Below, one piece after another: positions 22,145-31,959 of a stretch of DNA of 64,000 nt; position 1 is the stretch's first letter, and every line of letters starts with the position of its first letter. The stretch spans positions 1 through 64,000 of the forward strand of contig JAZNAL010000053.1 in NCBI GenBank assembly GCA_045586505.1, in the 5' to 3' direction. This DNA comes from Flemingiibacterium sp045586505. GTDB taxonomy: Bacteria; Bacillota; Clostridia; Oscillospirales; CAG-272. Made by a program: the position numbers and the translations under genes. The notes below the pieces were generated by a model that worked only from the letters and a program-made list of their open reading frames with translations, was not told the origin of the DNA and did not search any database.

Positions 22145-24316
22145 ATGAAAAGATATATTTCTCTAATACTCGCACTCAGTATAGGCTTCTCTACAGCAGG
22201 CTGCGGCAAGGACGGCGACATCGGTGACGGCGAAAGCTATACCTACAACGACTATGTCACCACCATGGCATCAAACTGGAATCCCCACACCTATGAGACC
22301 GAGTCCGACAGCTATCCTGCGGACTATCTGCGTGTGGGACTGTATTCGTTAGTATTCAACGACGGAAAGCATTTTGTAGAGGGAAGAGAGCCGTTTACAA
22401 GCTATAAAGTAATACCGGAAATGGCGGCGAGTGAGCCTGCGGATGTGACAGAGCGCGTCAAAGCCGAGCATCCCGAATTCGGCATTCCCGAATCAGCGGT
22501 GAGCGGATATGCGTATACCATCGATCTGAATCCCGATGCAAAATGGGAGGACGGGACCCCGATAAATGCCGATACCTATGTTTATTCCATGAAGCGTCTG
22601 CTTGATCCGGAGCTGCTCAATTACCGTGCATCCGATTATTATGCGGGAAATTTCAGCATTGCTGGAGCGGAGGCGTACGCTACCCAGGGAGCAGAGGGCG
22701 GTATAGGATTTGAAACCGTGGGACTTTACAAGTCCGGGGAGTATCAGATAACCCTGGTGCTGTCAAAATCTCTTGGGGGCTTCGGGCTTTTATATAATCT
22801 GACAAGCAATTTTATCGTGCACGAGGAATTGTACGAGCGCTGTCTTCGAAAAGAAGGCGGCGCGTGGTTTTCAAGCTACAATACAAGCGCCGATACCACG
22901 TTATCCTACGGACCGTACAAGCTCGTCTCTTATCAGAAGGACAAATCCATGCGTTTTGAGCGAAATACTAAATGGTACGGCTACACCGACGGAAACCACA
23001 GCTTTATTGATCCCGTAAGCGGCAATGAGCGCCCGATGTATCAGACTACGGCTGTTAATACTCAGGTAGTCGCTGAGGCGGCAACCGCCAAGCTGATGTT
23101 TTTAAAGGGCGAGCTTATGACCTATACCCTGCAGGCGGACGATTTTGCTTCCTACAAAAACAGTGAATACGCCCACGAAACCCCCGGTGAGACGGTATTC
23201 TTCCTGATTCTTAACGGCAGCATAGATACGATCCGAAGCCGTGAGGCAAGCGGCAGCTTTGATACGTCGAAGTATGATCTTGAGACAATGACGCTTGAAA
23301 CATTCCGCCGTGCGGTAGCGCTGACTTACGACAGAGAACAGTTCGCCGCCTCTGTTTCACCTGCCAGATCCGGTGCATACGGACTTATCGGCACATCCTA
23401 TCTCTATGATCCCGAGTCACAGCTCCGATATCGCGACACCGAGGCGGCAAAAGCAGTGTTGTGCGATTTTTACAGCGTAGATGTGTCGGACTATGCGAGC
23501 CTTGATGCGGCGGTGTCGTCCATCACAGGCTACGATCCCGAAATGGCGCGGGGATACTTCGGCGAAGCGTTTGATCAGGCGGTGGCGGCGGGATATATCA
23601 CCGATGCGAATCGCGACGGTATCTCCGATCAGACGGTGACAATAGAATACTGTATGTCCGCGGACAACGACTTTATGACACGCACGGTGGACTATTTAAA
23701 CGAAAAAATGGCGCAGGTCACTGCCGGAACACCCTTTGAAAACCGCATAAGATTCCAAAAATCCGCGCCATATGGCACCGAATGGTCAAATAAGATAAAG
23801 AGCGGCCTTTCGGATACCGTGCTCGGCGGCTGGAGCGGCTCGGTGCTCGATCCGTTTTCGCTGACCGATCTGTATGTAAATCCCACCTATCAATACGATG
23901 CACTGTGGTTTAACTCCGACTCCGTGAGCCTTACGCTCAGAGTAAATACGGCGCCCATTGGTGAAGATGAGGTTATGCAGGACGTGACAATGAGCCTTCA
24001 TGAATGGTCGGACGCACTGAACGGTGAGTATATCACTGTGGGTGATGCGGCGTATAACTTCGGCGAAGGTATAGCGGATGTGGAAACGAGGCTTTTTATA
24101 CTTGCGGCGATCGAGGGAGCGGTGCTTCGAACCTATGACTATATCCCCATGCTTCAGGACGCTGCGGTGACACTTCTGTCACAGCAGGCATATTACGTGG
24201 TGGACGAATATAATCCCGTGCTGGGACGGGGCGGAATCGCTTATCTCGGCTATAACTACACCGACGATGAGTGGGCGGAGTACGTGTCATCAGCGGGCGG
24301 AGAGATCAGGTATTAA
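22145..24316 (+). CDS. oppA: oligopeptide ABC transporter substrate-binding lipoprotein
   Basis: A 723-residue extracytoplasmic solute-binding protein of the peptide/nickel family (SBP_bac_5). The lipoprotein signal MKRYISLILALSIGFSTAGC has the lipidated Cys20. Family segments include YAYTIDLNPDAKWEDGTPINADTYVYSMKRLLDP and YGPYKLVSYQKDKSMRFERNTKWYG. It is longer than the usual 540-600 residues, partly because of an insert around 440-500. The start ATG 22145 follows ATCGGAGGAAACCG. It is the first gene of a complete importer operon; substrates are probably peptides but not certain. Confidence 0.92.
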   Translation: MKRYISLILALSIGFSTAGCGKDGDIGDGESYTYNDYVTTMASNWNPHTYETESDSYPADYLRVGLYSLVFNDGKHFVEGREPFTSYKVIPEMAASEPADVTERVKAEHPEFGIPESAVSGYAYTIDLNPDAKWEDGTPINADTYVYSMKRLLDPELLNYRASDYYAGNFSIAGAEAYATQGAEGGIGFETVGLYKSGEYQITLVLSKSLGGFGLLYNLTSNFIVHEELYERCLRKEGGAWFSSYNTSADTTLSYGPYKLVSYQKDKSMRFERNTKWYGYTDGNHSFIDPVSGNERPMYQTTAVNTQVVAEAATAKLMFLKGELMTYTLQADDFASYKNSEYAHETPGETVFFLILNGSIDTIRSREASGSFDTSKYDLETMTLETFRRAVALTYDREQFAASVSPARSGAYGLIGTSYLYDPESQLRYRDTEAAKAVLCDFYSVDVSDYASLDAAVSSITGYDPEMARGYFGEAFDQAVAAGYITDANRDGISDQTVTIEYCMSADNDFMTRTVDYLNEKMAQVTAGTPFENRIRFQKSAPYGTEWSNKIKSGLSDTVLGGWSGSVLDPFSLTDLYVNPTYQYDALWFNSDSVSLTLRVNTAPIGEDEVMQDVTMSLHEWSDALNGEYITVGDAAYNFGEGIADVETRLFILAAIEGAVLRTYDYIPMLQDAAVTLLSQQAYYVVDEYNPVLGRGGIAYLGYNYTDDEWAEYVSSAGGEIRY

Positions 24317-24328
24317 GGACGGTCGGTC

Positions 24329-25282
24329 ATGGTAAAATACGTGCTTTGGCGACTGCTTTTGATGTTTTTAACGCTGTTTATCATCACGGGAATGTGCTTT
24401 ATTTTGGTGCGGATGCTTCCGCCCGCCGAGCTTCCGCCTGGGGATATCCACACGCAGGTCATAGAGGCGCGTCGGGAGGCGCAGGGGTATAATAAGCCCT
24501 ATCTTGTACAGTTCGGGATATTTCTTAAAAATGTACTGACCAAATGGGACTGGGGTGTCAGCGATAAGCTGTATATGGGGCAGGAGGTGTCGGCTATATT
24601 CGCAAGTAAGCTGCCTGCGACGATGATAGTCAATCTGTACTCCATACTCCTCAGCATCCCCGTGGGCATACTGCTCGGCGTCGTTGCAGCCGTCAACAAA
24701 AACAATTTCATCGATCACACCATATCCACCCTCACCATGGTGTGCATATCCGTGCCTTCCTTTGTTTATGCGTTCCTGATTCAGTATTTTCTGTCCTATA
24801 AATGGGGGCTCCTGCCGTTTCTTGTGAAATCGGGGACGGATTACTTTTCCTTTGAAATGTTTGTTAGTATGCTTCCCGTGGTGCTGTCGCTGTCGCTTGG
24901 CGTGATCGCAAGCTTTACCCGTACCACCCGCGCGGAGCTTTGCGAGGTGTTGACCGGTGATTTCATGCTGCTGGCACGTACCAAAGGACTAACTCGTGCG
25001 CAGGCGACTATGCGTCACGGACTTAGAAACTGCATGGTGGTGGTGCTTCCTGCGATCTTTGGTAACTTTATCGGCATTATGAGCGGTTCGTTCATAATCG
25101 AGAAGATCTTCGCCGTACCGGGGGTGGGAAGTCTGTATATCAACTCTATAAACGGCAGAGATTATCCCATGTTTATTATGCTGACGGTGTTTTATACTGC
25201 CATCGGACTTGCGGCGAGCATCGTGGTGGATATAAGCTACGGCTTTGTGGATCCCCGCATACGAATCGGTTCAAAAAAGTGA
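24329..25282 (+). CDS. oppB: peptide ABC transporter permease, OppB/DppB type
   Basis: A 317-residue permease with about six membrane helices. It has the OppB opening (YVLWRLLLMFLTLFIITGMCFILVRMLP) and the cytoplasmic EAA loop around LLARTKGLTRAQATMRHGLRNCM, which contacts the ATPases. The C-terminal helices end in IVVDISYGFVDPRIRIG, the family hallmark. It follows oppA by 12 bases and precedes oppC by 12 bases. Confidence 0.95.
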   Translation: MVKYVLWRLLLMFLTLFIITGMCFILVRMLPPAELPPGDIHTQVIEARREAQGYNKPYLVQFGIFLKNVLTKWDWGVSDKLYMGQEVSAIFASKLPATMIVNLYSILLSIPVGILLGVVAAVNKNNFIDHTISTLTMVCISVPSFVYAFLIQYFLSYKWGLLPFLVKSGTDYFSFEMFVSMLPVVLSLSLGVIASFTRTTRAELCEVLTGDFMLLARTKGLTRAQATMRHGLRNCMVVVLPAIFGNFIGIMSGSFIIEKIFAVPGVGSLYINSINGRDYPMFIMLTVFYTAIGLAASIVVDISYGFVDPRIRIGSKK

Positions 25283-25294
25283 GGTCGGGCAAGT

Positions 25295-26821
25295 ATGGAC
25301 ACACGAAAAATTCCAAAAGAAAAATTCACCCTCGTCGGAATCGTGGCGAAGGAGATCGTGGAGAATCAGGAGAGTCATGGGCGAGGATATTTTTTTGATG
25401 CTCTGTCAAGATTTCGAAAAAACAAGTCCTCCGTTGCGGCGGCGTATATTATTCTGTTCCTCGTTTTATATGCGGTGACAGCGCCCATGATCTCGCCGTA
25501 CAAAATTACCGATAAGGATACGGTATACACGGGCTATCCCCCGTTTATTGAATCGGTATCGCGGCTGGGTATCGGCGTTTTCGACGGCGGAGGCGTGCGT
25601 ACGGGTCAGAACGAGACACAGCTTGCGGCACTGCGTGCCATCGGGGCGGAGACCGGGATGGACCCCGTTATCCGCATCATAGATACGGAAGAAACGGTTA
25701 CCAAATTCCGCGGCGAGGAAAGGCGTAATGTCACCTATAAGCTCAGGGTCAACAAATACTACGAAACGGGTGTGGTGTTCAGAGTCATGTCGCCATCGGA
25801 GTTTAACAAAATACAGGAATACCAAAACCGCACGGGACTGCAGATAATCTACCCCTACGTCAAAAAAGAGGATATTGGCGGTATTGCCGCGGCACCGAAT
25901 ATCTGGTATAGGGTGGCGGATTCAAAGGGCACGCCGCTCTATGATGCCGACGGGTCGCTTATTCCCGCATATTCCACCGACAAAGCCTCCGAGGGTGCAA
26001 CCTATGACAGTCTGCGCGTCGTGGGCGATGACGGAAGCTATATCTACAGCATTAAAAAAGCGGGTGCGCTGGAATGCCGCATCTGCTACTATAATTATTA
26101 TATCTATGCAAACGGTCATGCACCGATGTTTGCGCTTGGCACAAATTCCCTCGGGCAGGATCTGTTCTCGGCTATTGGACTCGGCGCGCGATTTTCACTG
26201 CTGTTCGCGCTGATCGTGTCCGCGATAAATCTCACTGTCGGCATGATTTACGGAGCGGTGCAGGGCTACTACGGCGGCACCACTGATCTTGTGCTTGACA
26301 GATTTGCCGATATTCTGTCGGGAATGCCGTTTATCGTGGTGGCGACGCTGTTTCAGCTTCATCTTGCAAATGATGTGGGCGTTGTGGGTTCGTTTTTGTT
26401 TGCGTTTGTGCTGACGGGATGGATCGGTATGGCGGCGCTGACCCGAAAGCAGTTCTACCGCTTCAAGGGGCAGGAGTTTGTACTTGCCGCACGCACTCTC
26501 GGCGCGTCGGACGCTCGGCTGATAGCGCGGCACATATTCCCAAACTCCCTTGGTACGCTTGTAACAAGCTGTGCGCTTATCATCCCCGGTGTTATCAGCT
26601 CGGAGACCACATTTTCTTATCTTGGCATCATAAGTCTCAGCGAATTTGCGGGAACCAGCCTCGGTACGCTTATGGCTCAGGGGCAGACCTCCATGACCAC
26701 ATCCCCTCATACTATGCTGTTTCCCGCGCTGTACTTTTCGCTTTTGCTTATCTCCTTCAATCTGTTTGGAAACGGTTTGCGGGATGCCTTCAATCCGCGT
26801 GTGAAGGGGGCTGATGGGTGA
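25295..26821 (+). CDS. oppC: peptide ABC transporter permease, OppC/DppC type with long external insert
   Basis: A 508-residue permease, about 200 residues longer than usual OppC. Helix one is at residues 45-70 (SVAAAYIILFLVLYAVTAPMI); the remaining helices begin near residue 290 (ARFSLLFALIVSAINLTVG). The EAA loop FVLAARTLGASDARLIARHIFPN and end FNLFGNGLRDAFNPR are normal. The extra segment, about residues 70-285, lies between helix one and two and should face outside; it is hydrophilic and may act as an additional binding or docking domain. Overlaps the next start by one base. Confidence 0.93.
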   Translation: MDTRKIPKEKFTLVGIVAKEIVENQESHGRGYFFDALSRFRKNKSSVAAAYIILFLVLYAVTAPMISPYKITDKDTVYTGYPPFIESVSRLGIGVFDGGGVRTGQNETQLAALRAIGAETGMDPVIRIIDTEETVTKFRGEERRNVTYKLRVNKYYETGVVFRVMSPSEFNKIQEYQNRTGLQIIYPYVKKEDIGGIAAAPNIWYRVADSKGTPLYDADGSLIPAYSTDKASEGATYDSLRVVGDDGSYIYSIKKAGALECRICYYNYYIYANGHAPMFALGTNSLGQDLFSAIGLGARFSLLFALIVSAINLTVGMIYGAVQGYYGGTTDLVLDRFADILSGMPFIVVATLFQLHLANDVGVVGSFLFAFVLTGWIGMAALTRKQFYRFKGQEFVLAARTLGASDARLIARHIFPNSLGTLVTSCALIIPGVISSETTFSYLGIISLSEFAGTSLGTLMAQGQTSMTTSPHTMLFPALYFSLLLISFNLFGNGLRDAFNPRVKGADG

Positions 26822-27867
26822 TGGAGCCGAAGCTTTCGGTTAACGATCTGTGTGTATCCTTCCGCACCGATGCAGGTATGGTGCAGGCGGTACGCGGAGT
26901 CAGCTTTACCGTAGCGCGTGGGGAGACGCTTGCCATTGTGGGCGAATCGGGATCGGGAAAATCCGTAACCTCCAAGGCGATAATGGGGATCCTTTCAGGA
27001 AACGCTGTGGTAGAGCGCGGGGAGATCATCTGCGACGGCAGGGATCTCCTTCGCCTGTCCGAGCGGGAGCTGTGCCGTCTTCGCGGAAGCAAGCTCGCCA
27101 TGGTATTTCAGGATCCCATGTCCAGCCTTGATCCCATAGTAAAGGTAGGAAAACAGCTTACCGAAGCGATGACAATAAAAAACGGACTTTCAAAGAAGGA
27201 TGCCAAGTCCCGTGCGCTTGCGCTTATGGAGGAGGTGGGTATCCCCGACCCGAAGCGGCGGTTTGAGCAGTACCCATTCGAATTTTCCGGCGGTATGCGG
27301 CAGAGGATAGTGATTGCCATTGCACTGGCGGCAGATCCCGAGGTGCTTATCTGCGATGAACCTACCACGGCGCTTGATGTGACTATTCAGGCGCAGATTT
27401 TGGAGCTCATCGACCGTCTTAAGCGTGAGCGGCAGTTATCTGTAATCTTTATAACCCACGACCTTGGTGTTGTGGCAAATGTTGCCGACCGTGTGGCGGT
27501 TATGTATGCGGGAAAGATTGTAGAGATCGGCACGGCGGAGGACATTTTCTACCGCGCCGCCCATCCTTATACCTGGGCACTGCTTGCCTCTATGCCCGAC
27601 CTTGACACCAGCGACACGCTTGAAGCGATACCCGGTACACCGCCCGATATGATAAGCCCTCCTATCGGTGACGCCTTCGCACCGAGAAACCGCTATGCAA
27701 TGAAAATCGACTATGAAGACAAACCGCCTATGTTCAGAATATCCGATACACACAGTGCGGCGACCTGGCTGCTGCATCCCGATGCGCCGAAGGTCTCGCC
27801 TCCGCGGGCGGTGGTTTTACGTATCGAGCGAATGAGAAAAAGCCGAGGTGATGTGGATGATAAATGA
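26821..27867 (+). CDS. oppD: peptide ABC transporter ATP-binding protein OppD
   Basis: A 348-residue ABC ATPase. Walker A GESGSGKS is near residue 41, signature FSGGMRQR near 157, Walker B VLICDEPTTALD, and the switch histidine in FITHDLG. The C-terminal oligopeptide extension (PYTWALLASMPDL...EAIPGTPPDM) is the OppD tail that in some relatives binds a 4Fe-4S cluster; only one of the usual cysteines is visible here, so a cluster is unlikely. Start taken as ATG 26821; GTG 26818 is possible. Confidence 0.95.
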   Translation: MEPKLSVNDLCVSFRTDAGMVQAVRGVSFTVARGETLAIVGESGSGKSVTSKAIMGILSGNAVVERGEIICDGRDLLRLSERELCRLRGSKLAMVFQDPMSSLDPIVKVGKQLTEAMTIKNGLSKKDAKSRALALMEEVGIPDPKRRFEQYPFEFSGGMRQRIVIAIALAADPEVLICDEPTTALDVTIQAQILELIDRLKRERQLSVIFITHDLGVVANVADRVAVMYAGKIVEIGTAEDIFYRAAHPYTWALLASMPDLDTSDTLEAIPGTPPDMISPPIGDAFAPRNRYAMKIDYEDKPPMFRISDTHSAATWLLHPDAPKVSPPRAVVLRIERMRKSRGDVDDK

Positions 27868-28939
27868 CGATATTTTGTTAAAGGTCGATCATCTTTCAAG
27901 ATACTTCAAATCGGGGAAAGGCGAGCTTCGGGCGGTGGATGATGTTAGCTTTTATATAAAGCGAGGCGAGGTATTCGGGCTTGTGGGTGAGTCAGGGTGC
28001 GGTAAAACCACTGTTGGGCGGACGATAATCGGGCTTTATGAGCCGACGGCAGGAGAAATATACTTTAGCGGGGAATGTATTGCCGCAGGAAGCCGCACCC
28101 ACAGGGAAGCCATAAAGCAGGCGCGGGTGAATTATCGCGAGGACCTGGCAAATGCGGCAAGTGATGCCGAGCGTACAAGACTTAAGGAGCGGCATCGGCT
28201 TACGCTTGAAGAAAATAACAGAGCCATACGTGAGACCCGACGTCTGCGTCGGCAAAAGCGTGATACATCACGTATACAGATGATATTCCAGGACCCCGTC
28301 GCCTCCCTTGACCCGCGCATGACGGTACGCGAGATTATTTCCGAAGGGCTTATTATAAAGGGTGAACGTGACCGCAGGGTGATCGAGCAAAAGGTACAAG
28401 AGACACTTGCTCTTGTGGGTCTGCTTCCAGAGCACGCCGCACGGTATCCCCACGAGTTTTCGGGCGGTCAAAGGCAGCGTATCGGCATCGCCCGTGCCAT
28501 AATCATGGAGCCGGAGCTTATAATAGCCGATGAACCCATCTCGGCGCTGGACGTGTCCATCCAGGCGCAGGTCATAAATCTTCTGAACGATCTGCGCCGA
28601 CGCTTTGGAATGGCGATACTGTTTATTGCACATGATCTGTCGGTGGTAAAGTATTTCTCCGACCGTATCGGAGTGATGTACTTCGGACGGCTTGTGGAGA
28701 CCGCAAGCTCGGATGAGCTGTTCCGAAATCCGCTTCATCCGTATACGCGCTCGCTTTTGTCTGCCATTCCGCTGCCGGATCCGATCTATGAGCGTCGGCG
28801 CAGGCGGATAATCTATGACCCCGACACCGCCCACCGCTTGGGCGATGAGCTGCCAATACTGCGGGAGATTACCGAGGGACATTTTGTGATGTGCGATAAG
28901 GCGGAATACGAGGAATATCGGAGGATGACAGGTGAGTAA
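27857..28939 (+). CDS. oppF: peptide ABC transporter ATP-binding protein OppF with charged insert
   Basis: A 360-residue ABC ATPase with Walker A GESGCGKTT, signature FSGGQRQR, Walker B LIIADEPISALD and FIAHDLS. Between the strand GEIYFSGE (about residue 65) and the Q-loop IQMIFQDP (about 140) there is an insert of roughly 45 residues rich in Arg, Glu and Ala, predicted helical, that is absent from standard OppF. The start ATG 27857 fits GAGG 8 bases upstream; the gene overlaps oppD by 11 bases, indicating translational coupling. Confidence 0.94.
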   Translation: MINDDILLKVDHLSRYFKSGKGELRAVDDVSFYIKRGEVFGLVGESGCGKTTVGRTIIGLYEPTAGEIYFSGECIAAGSRTHREAIKQARVNYREDLANAASDAERTRLKERHRLTLEENNRAIRETRRLRRQKRDTSRIQMIFQDPVASLDPRMTVREIISEGLIIKGERDRRVIEQKVQETLALVGLLPEHAARYPHEFSGGQRQRIGIARAIIMEPELIIADEPISALDVSIQAQVINLLNDLRRRFGMAILFIAHDLSVVKYFSDRIGVMYFGRLVETASSDELFRNPLHPYTRSLLSAIPLPDPIYERRRRRIIYDPDTAHRLGDELPILREITEGHFVMCDKAEYEEYRRMTGE

Positions 28940-29303
28940 GCCGGGACGAAAATATCTTTCCTGCGTTGTGATCGGGTTAATAATATCCGCTCTCACGGCG
29001 TACAGCGGCGGTCTTTTTTGGGCTTCCACGGCGCGTGAGGTTGTGGGAGGGCTCTCCGACTGCTTTGTGGTTTCGGGGACGCTGCTGTCGGGTGTGGGCG
29101 GGCTTTTGTGGATCTCGGGACGCGGCGGCTTCGATATGCTTTTCTACGGTGCGGCAAGTCTGGTTGCCGGCAAGAGGCGGGAAGGATTCTACGAATACCG
29201 CACGAGGCAGGAAAAAAAGCGTGCGGAATATCACCGCACGCTTTTAGTAGGTGTTGTATTTCTGTTTATCGGTATGATTCTTTGTGCTTGTTACTGCCTT
29301 TGA
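28932..29303 (+). CDS. DUF3899-type small membrane protein
   Basis: A 123-residue protein with three hydrophobic segments (KYLSCVVIGLIISALTAYSGG; DCFVVSGTLLSGVGGLLWIS; TLLVGVVFLFIGMILCACYCL) and a basic cytosolic loop KRREGFYEYRTRQEKKRAEYHR before the last helix, as in DUF3899 proteins. GTG start at 28932, overlapping oppF by 8 bases, so it belongs to the opp operon. Function unknown. A GC-rich hairpin with a T run sits inside its coding region (29215-29246). Confidence 0.8.
   Translation: MSKPGRKYLSCVVIGLIISALTAYSGGLFWASTAREVVGGLSDCFVVSGTLLSGVGGLLWISGRGGFDMLFYGAASLVAGKRREGFYEYRTRQEKKRAEYHRTLLVGVVFLFIGMILCACYCL
29215..29246 (+). terminator. terminator-like hairpin inside the DUF3899 coding region
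   Basis: AAAAGCGTGCGG and CCGCACGCTTTT flank a seven-base loop. It has the form of an intrinsic terminator but lies about 60 bases before the stop codon. No other terminator is visible at the end of the opp operon, so it may end or attenuate it. Confidence 0.4.
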
Positions 29304-29306
29304 AAT

Positions 29307-29879
29307 TTATTCCCCTGCAGGAGAGAAGGAGAGACCGCTTACAATATCGCCGTCCAGCACAACGGTAACCGTAATTCCCGGAACGGGAGTGTATCTGCGA
29401 ATACCGAACTGCTCCTCATATTCCGTGCCAAGCACCGAATCCAGCAGGGAAGCTTCACATCCCACGGTAAGGCCGTTATCCAGTGCTACGGCATCCGAGA
29501 GAAATGCAAGTTCAGCAACATATTGAGTTTTGTCAGCCGCAGGTGAGGTGGTGATGCTGAAGCCGTCGAAGGAGTAAATACGGTCGTAGCCTTCGTGTAT
29601 GCAGCTGGGAGCCTCCAAAAGCCCGATAGGCTCTCCTAAGGTGTCAATCAGGCTGTCGGATTCGCCTCCGATCACTACCGTGACTCCGTTGTCGAGATTT
29701 ACGGTATATGTGGAGCGTACTGCTTTATCTTCGGTGTCCTCGGTTGAATCGGACACCTCGGATTCAACGGCGCTGTTTGTATCAGTATCGCCACTGTCAA
29801 CATTCTGTGGTGTGGTCTCACCGCATGCCGCAAGAGAGAGGGTGAGTGCAAGTGTGAGGAGTAGAGCAAACTTTTTCAT
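29307..29879 (-). CDS. putative lipoprotein, last gene of the surface operon
   Basis: A 190-residue protein. The signal MKKFALLLTLALTLSLAACG has a lipobox LAAC with the lipidated cysteine at 19, followed by an acidic Asp/Ser/Thr-rich linker and a C-terminal domain (YTVNLDNGVTVVIGGESDSLIDTLGEP...VTVVLDGDIVSGLSFSP). The domain looks like a small beta-rich fold but I do not recognise the family. Start ATG 29879; an upstream ATG at 29891 sits directly on the ribosome site. It is 22 bases from the transglutaminase gene and closes the minus-strand operon. Confidence 0.8.
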   Translation of the reverse strand: MKKFALLLTLALTLSLAACGETTPQNVDSGDTDTNSAVESEVSDSTEDTEDKAVRSTYTVNLDNGVTVVIGGESDSLIDTLGEPIGLLEAPSCIHEGYDRIYSFDGFSITTSPAADKTQYVAELAFLSDAVALDNGLTVGCEASLLDSVLGTEYEEQFGIRRYTPVPGITVTVVLDGDIVSGLSFSPAGE

Positions 29880-29900
29880 TATTATGACCATTCCTTTCTT

Positions 29901-31943
29901 TTACGGTGTTGCGGGGTATACGCCCGCGCTGAAGCTGTAGTAATAATCGAGAGGGAACGCCTTCAACTCGGCATCAGTCAGCAGGAATACCGCAAGCTTG
30001 TGCGGCGCTGGCTGAGGGCAGGTGTCAAAATGATACCAATTGCCGTCGATACTTACAAGGTTCCAATAATGGGGATTTTTCGGGTTGTTTCGCTGAATCT
30101 CTACGTTGGTAATGCCTGCACGGGTGAGCAGAGCGCTTGCCACGGCATAGTATGTGTAGCAGTTTCCGTAGTGACGTGTAAAGCCGGAATATGCCGCCTT
30201 GTCAAAGTAGCCCATTAAATGGCTGGTGCTGGTGGAATATTTGATGTTGACTGTGCACCAGTCATAGATTGCGCGCGCCTTTTGTCGGTCGGACATGGAG
30301 TCATTTACAATCACCGCAAGCACCTCGTCCGCCTTTTCGTTGACTGCCGAAGCTGTGATAGCATTGATGGTAACCGTGGCAGTTGCCGTTGCGGTGTTTC
30401 CTTCTGCGTCGGCGGCGGTGTAGGTCACGGTATATGTGCCCGGCTTGGAGGTGTTGACAAGGGAGGCGTTAGCTTTGACCGTTACTTTACCGTCCTTTTC
30501 GTCCATGGCATATACGCCGCTTCTGTAGGAGACGGTATCGCCCTCGTAGGCGGTAATATTCTTGATGCCGTAGATGGTGGGCGGTGCATTGTCACGGGAT
30601 ATCTTAAGAGTTGTGGATTTCTCGGCAGTGTTGCCTGCCTTATCCGTACCTATAATTGTTACGATGTAGTTGCCTTCCGCTTCAAAGTTAGGCTCATAGG
30701 CGAATTTGAAGTCCACCTCGGAAAAATCCGTATAGCCGGTCACAAAAACGCTGGCAGTCAGCTCGGTTCCGGTGTAAACGCTTATAGGTCGAACCGTAAA
30801 TTCCGGTGCCACGGTGTCCTCGACTATAATTTCAAGGGGAATTTCGGAATATTCTCCTGTAAGCTCTACCTCATAAGTGCCGACTTCAAGATTAAGAGTA
30901 TCAAAATCGTCGGGAAACCTTGGGAACTCGTTGTCGATGCCCAGCATCATACTTATATTAGAAGAAAACTCCTCGTAGGGTGTTCCCGCCTCGATAACGA
31001 TGGAGGAGGGGAGCGTGTAGATATTCACAAACGCAGTGTATTCGGTAAAGTTGCCGCTTTCATCCGTCAGCGTAATGCTTATCTCCTGCTTGCCCGGCTT
31101 ACCCAAGTCAATCTCGGGAGTATAAGTCATTGAAACCTCGGAGGTGTCGGAGATATCGGTTACAATATCGTTAATATCCACCGTCTGACCGAGAAGCAGG
31201 TCGAGTGAATATACAAAGGCAAAGGGAGCGGTAGTGTCGGAAATTTTCACCGCGAACACACAGATCACGCCATCAAGCTCACCGGATACGCGGTATGTAC
31301 CGCATGCGCTTGTGTCAACGGAGGAAAGCTCAACCAGGTCAAGCCCGTATTCGACGATTAACCGCGACTCTATAAACTCGCGGGTAATTCCAAACTCAAA
31401 CTCACGATCCTTGATCGTATCGCTTACGGTGTAAGCGGCGGAGGCTTCGGAGATGTTTCCTTTTCTGTCGGTGAGGCGAAGTGTTACGCTTCCGTCGGCA
31501 GAGGTGTCAGGAGACATCACAAATTCCACTGTGCCCTCAGATATGTCAATCGGCTCCGAAAGAAAATCTGTGGGCTCAAGGCTTCCGCCTCGGGGGACGA
31601 TGATATCCCTTGGTACCAGTGTTGGCACAGGGGTGTTATTGCTTGGATCGCCGAATCCGAATTTTTGCGGAAGCGCTACGGCGAGAACTACTCCAACAGA
31701 TATAATGAGCAGCACGGCGGCAAGTATGACAGACAGAACGGGGAAACGCCTTTTTGCGTTTTCTTTTGTTTCATCTGTTTCACAAGACTCGGTTTCATCA
31801 CTGCTTTCATCTGATTCGGTGCTTTCTGTTGCCGCAGGGGAAGTTTCATCGACCACCGCATTTTCCGCGACGGCTTCCTCGTTTAAGGCTTCGGCAGGCG
31901 TCTCGGTCACTTCCTCGGCGCCGGTTATTGTTTTTTCATCCAT
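29901..31943 (-). CDS. membrane-anchored Ig-like repeat protein with C-terminal transglutaminase domain
   Basis: A 680-residue surface protein. A Glu/Thr-rich cytosolic N-terminus (1-70) is followed by one transmembrane helix (FPVLSVILAAVLLIISVGVVLA), then several Ig-like (DUF5011/HYR-type) modules such as FTEYTAFVNI, TVRPISVYTGTELTASVFVTGY and TAADAEGNTATATATVTI, and finally a transglutaminase-like domain with ARAIYDWCTVNIKY, the catalytic Cys in HYGNCYTYY (about residue 592), His in PHYWNLV and Asp in WYHFDTCP. Such domains act as cysteine proteases or cross-linkers of surface proteins. RBS AGGAATT precedes ATG 31943. Confidence 0.88.
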   Translation of the reverse strand: MDEKTITGAEEVTETPAEALNEEAVAENAVVDETSPAATESTESDESSDETESCETDETKENAKRRFPVLSVILAAVLLIISVGVVLAVALPQKFGFGDPSNNTPVPTLVPRDIIVPRGGSLEPTDFLSEPIDISEGTVEFVMSPDTSADGSVTLRLTDRKGNISEASAAYTVSDTIKDREFEFGITREFIESRLIVEYGLDLVELSSVDTSACGTYRVSGELDGVICVFAVKISDTTAPFAFVYSLDLLLGQTVDINDIVTDISDTSEVSMTYTPEIDLGKPGKQEISITLTDESGNFTEYTAFVNIYTLPSSIVIEAGTPYEEFSSNISMMLGIDNEFPRFPDDFDTLNLEVGTYEVELTGEYSEIPLEIIVEDTVAPEFTVRPISVYTGTELTASVFVTGYTDFSEVDFKFAYEPNFEAEGNYIVTIIGTDKAGNTAEKSTTLKISRDNAPPTIYGIKNITAYEGDTVSYRSGVYAMDEKDGKVTVKANASLVNTSKPGTYTVTYTAADAEGNTATATATVTINAITASAVNEKADEVLAVIVNDSMSDRQKARAIYDWCTVNIKYSTSTSHLMGYFDKAAYSGFTRHYGNCYTYYAVASALLTRAGITNVEIQRNNPKNPHYWNLVSIDGNWYHFDTCPQPAPHKLAVFLLTDAELKAFPLDYYYSFSAGVYPATP

Positions 31944-31959
31944 ATTGTTAATTCCTATC

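Noticed and set aside
30219..31133. 304-codon plus-strand open frame opposite the transglutaminase protein
   Set aside because: Antisense of Ig-like repeats; composition is atypical (Gly/Cys/Val-rich) and there is no start signal.
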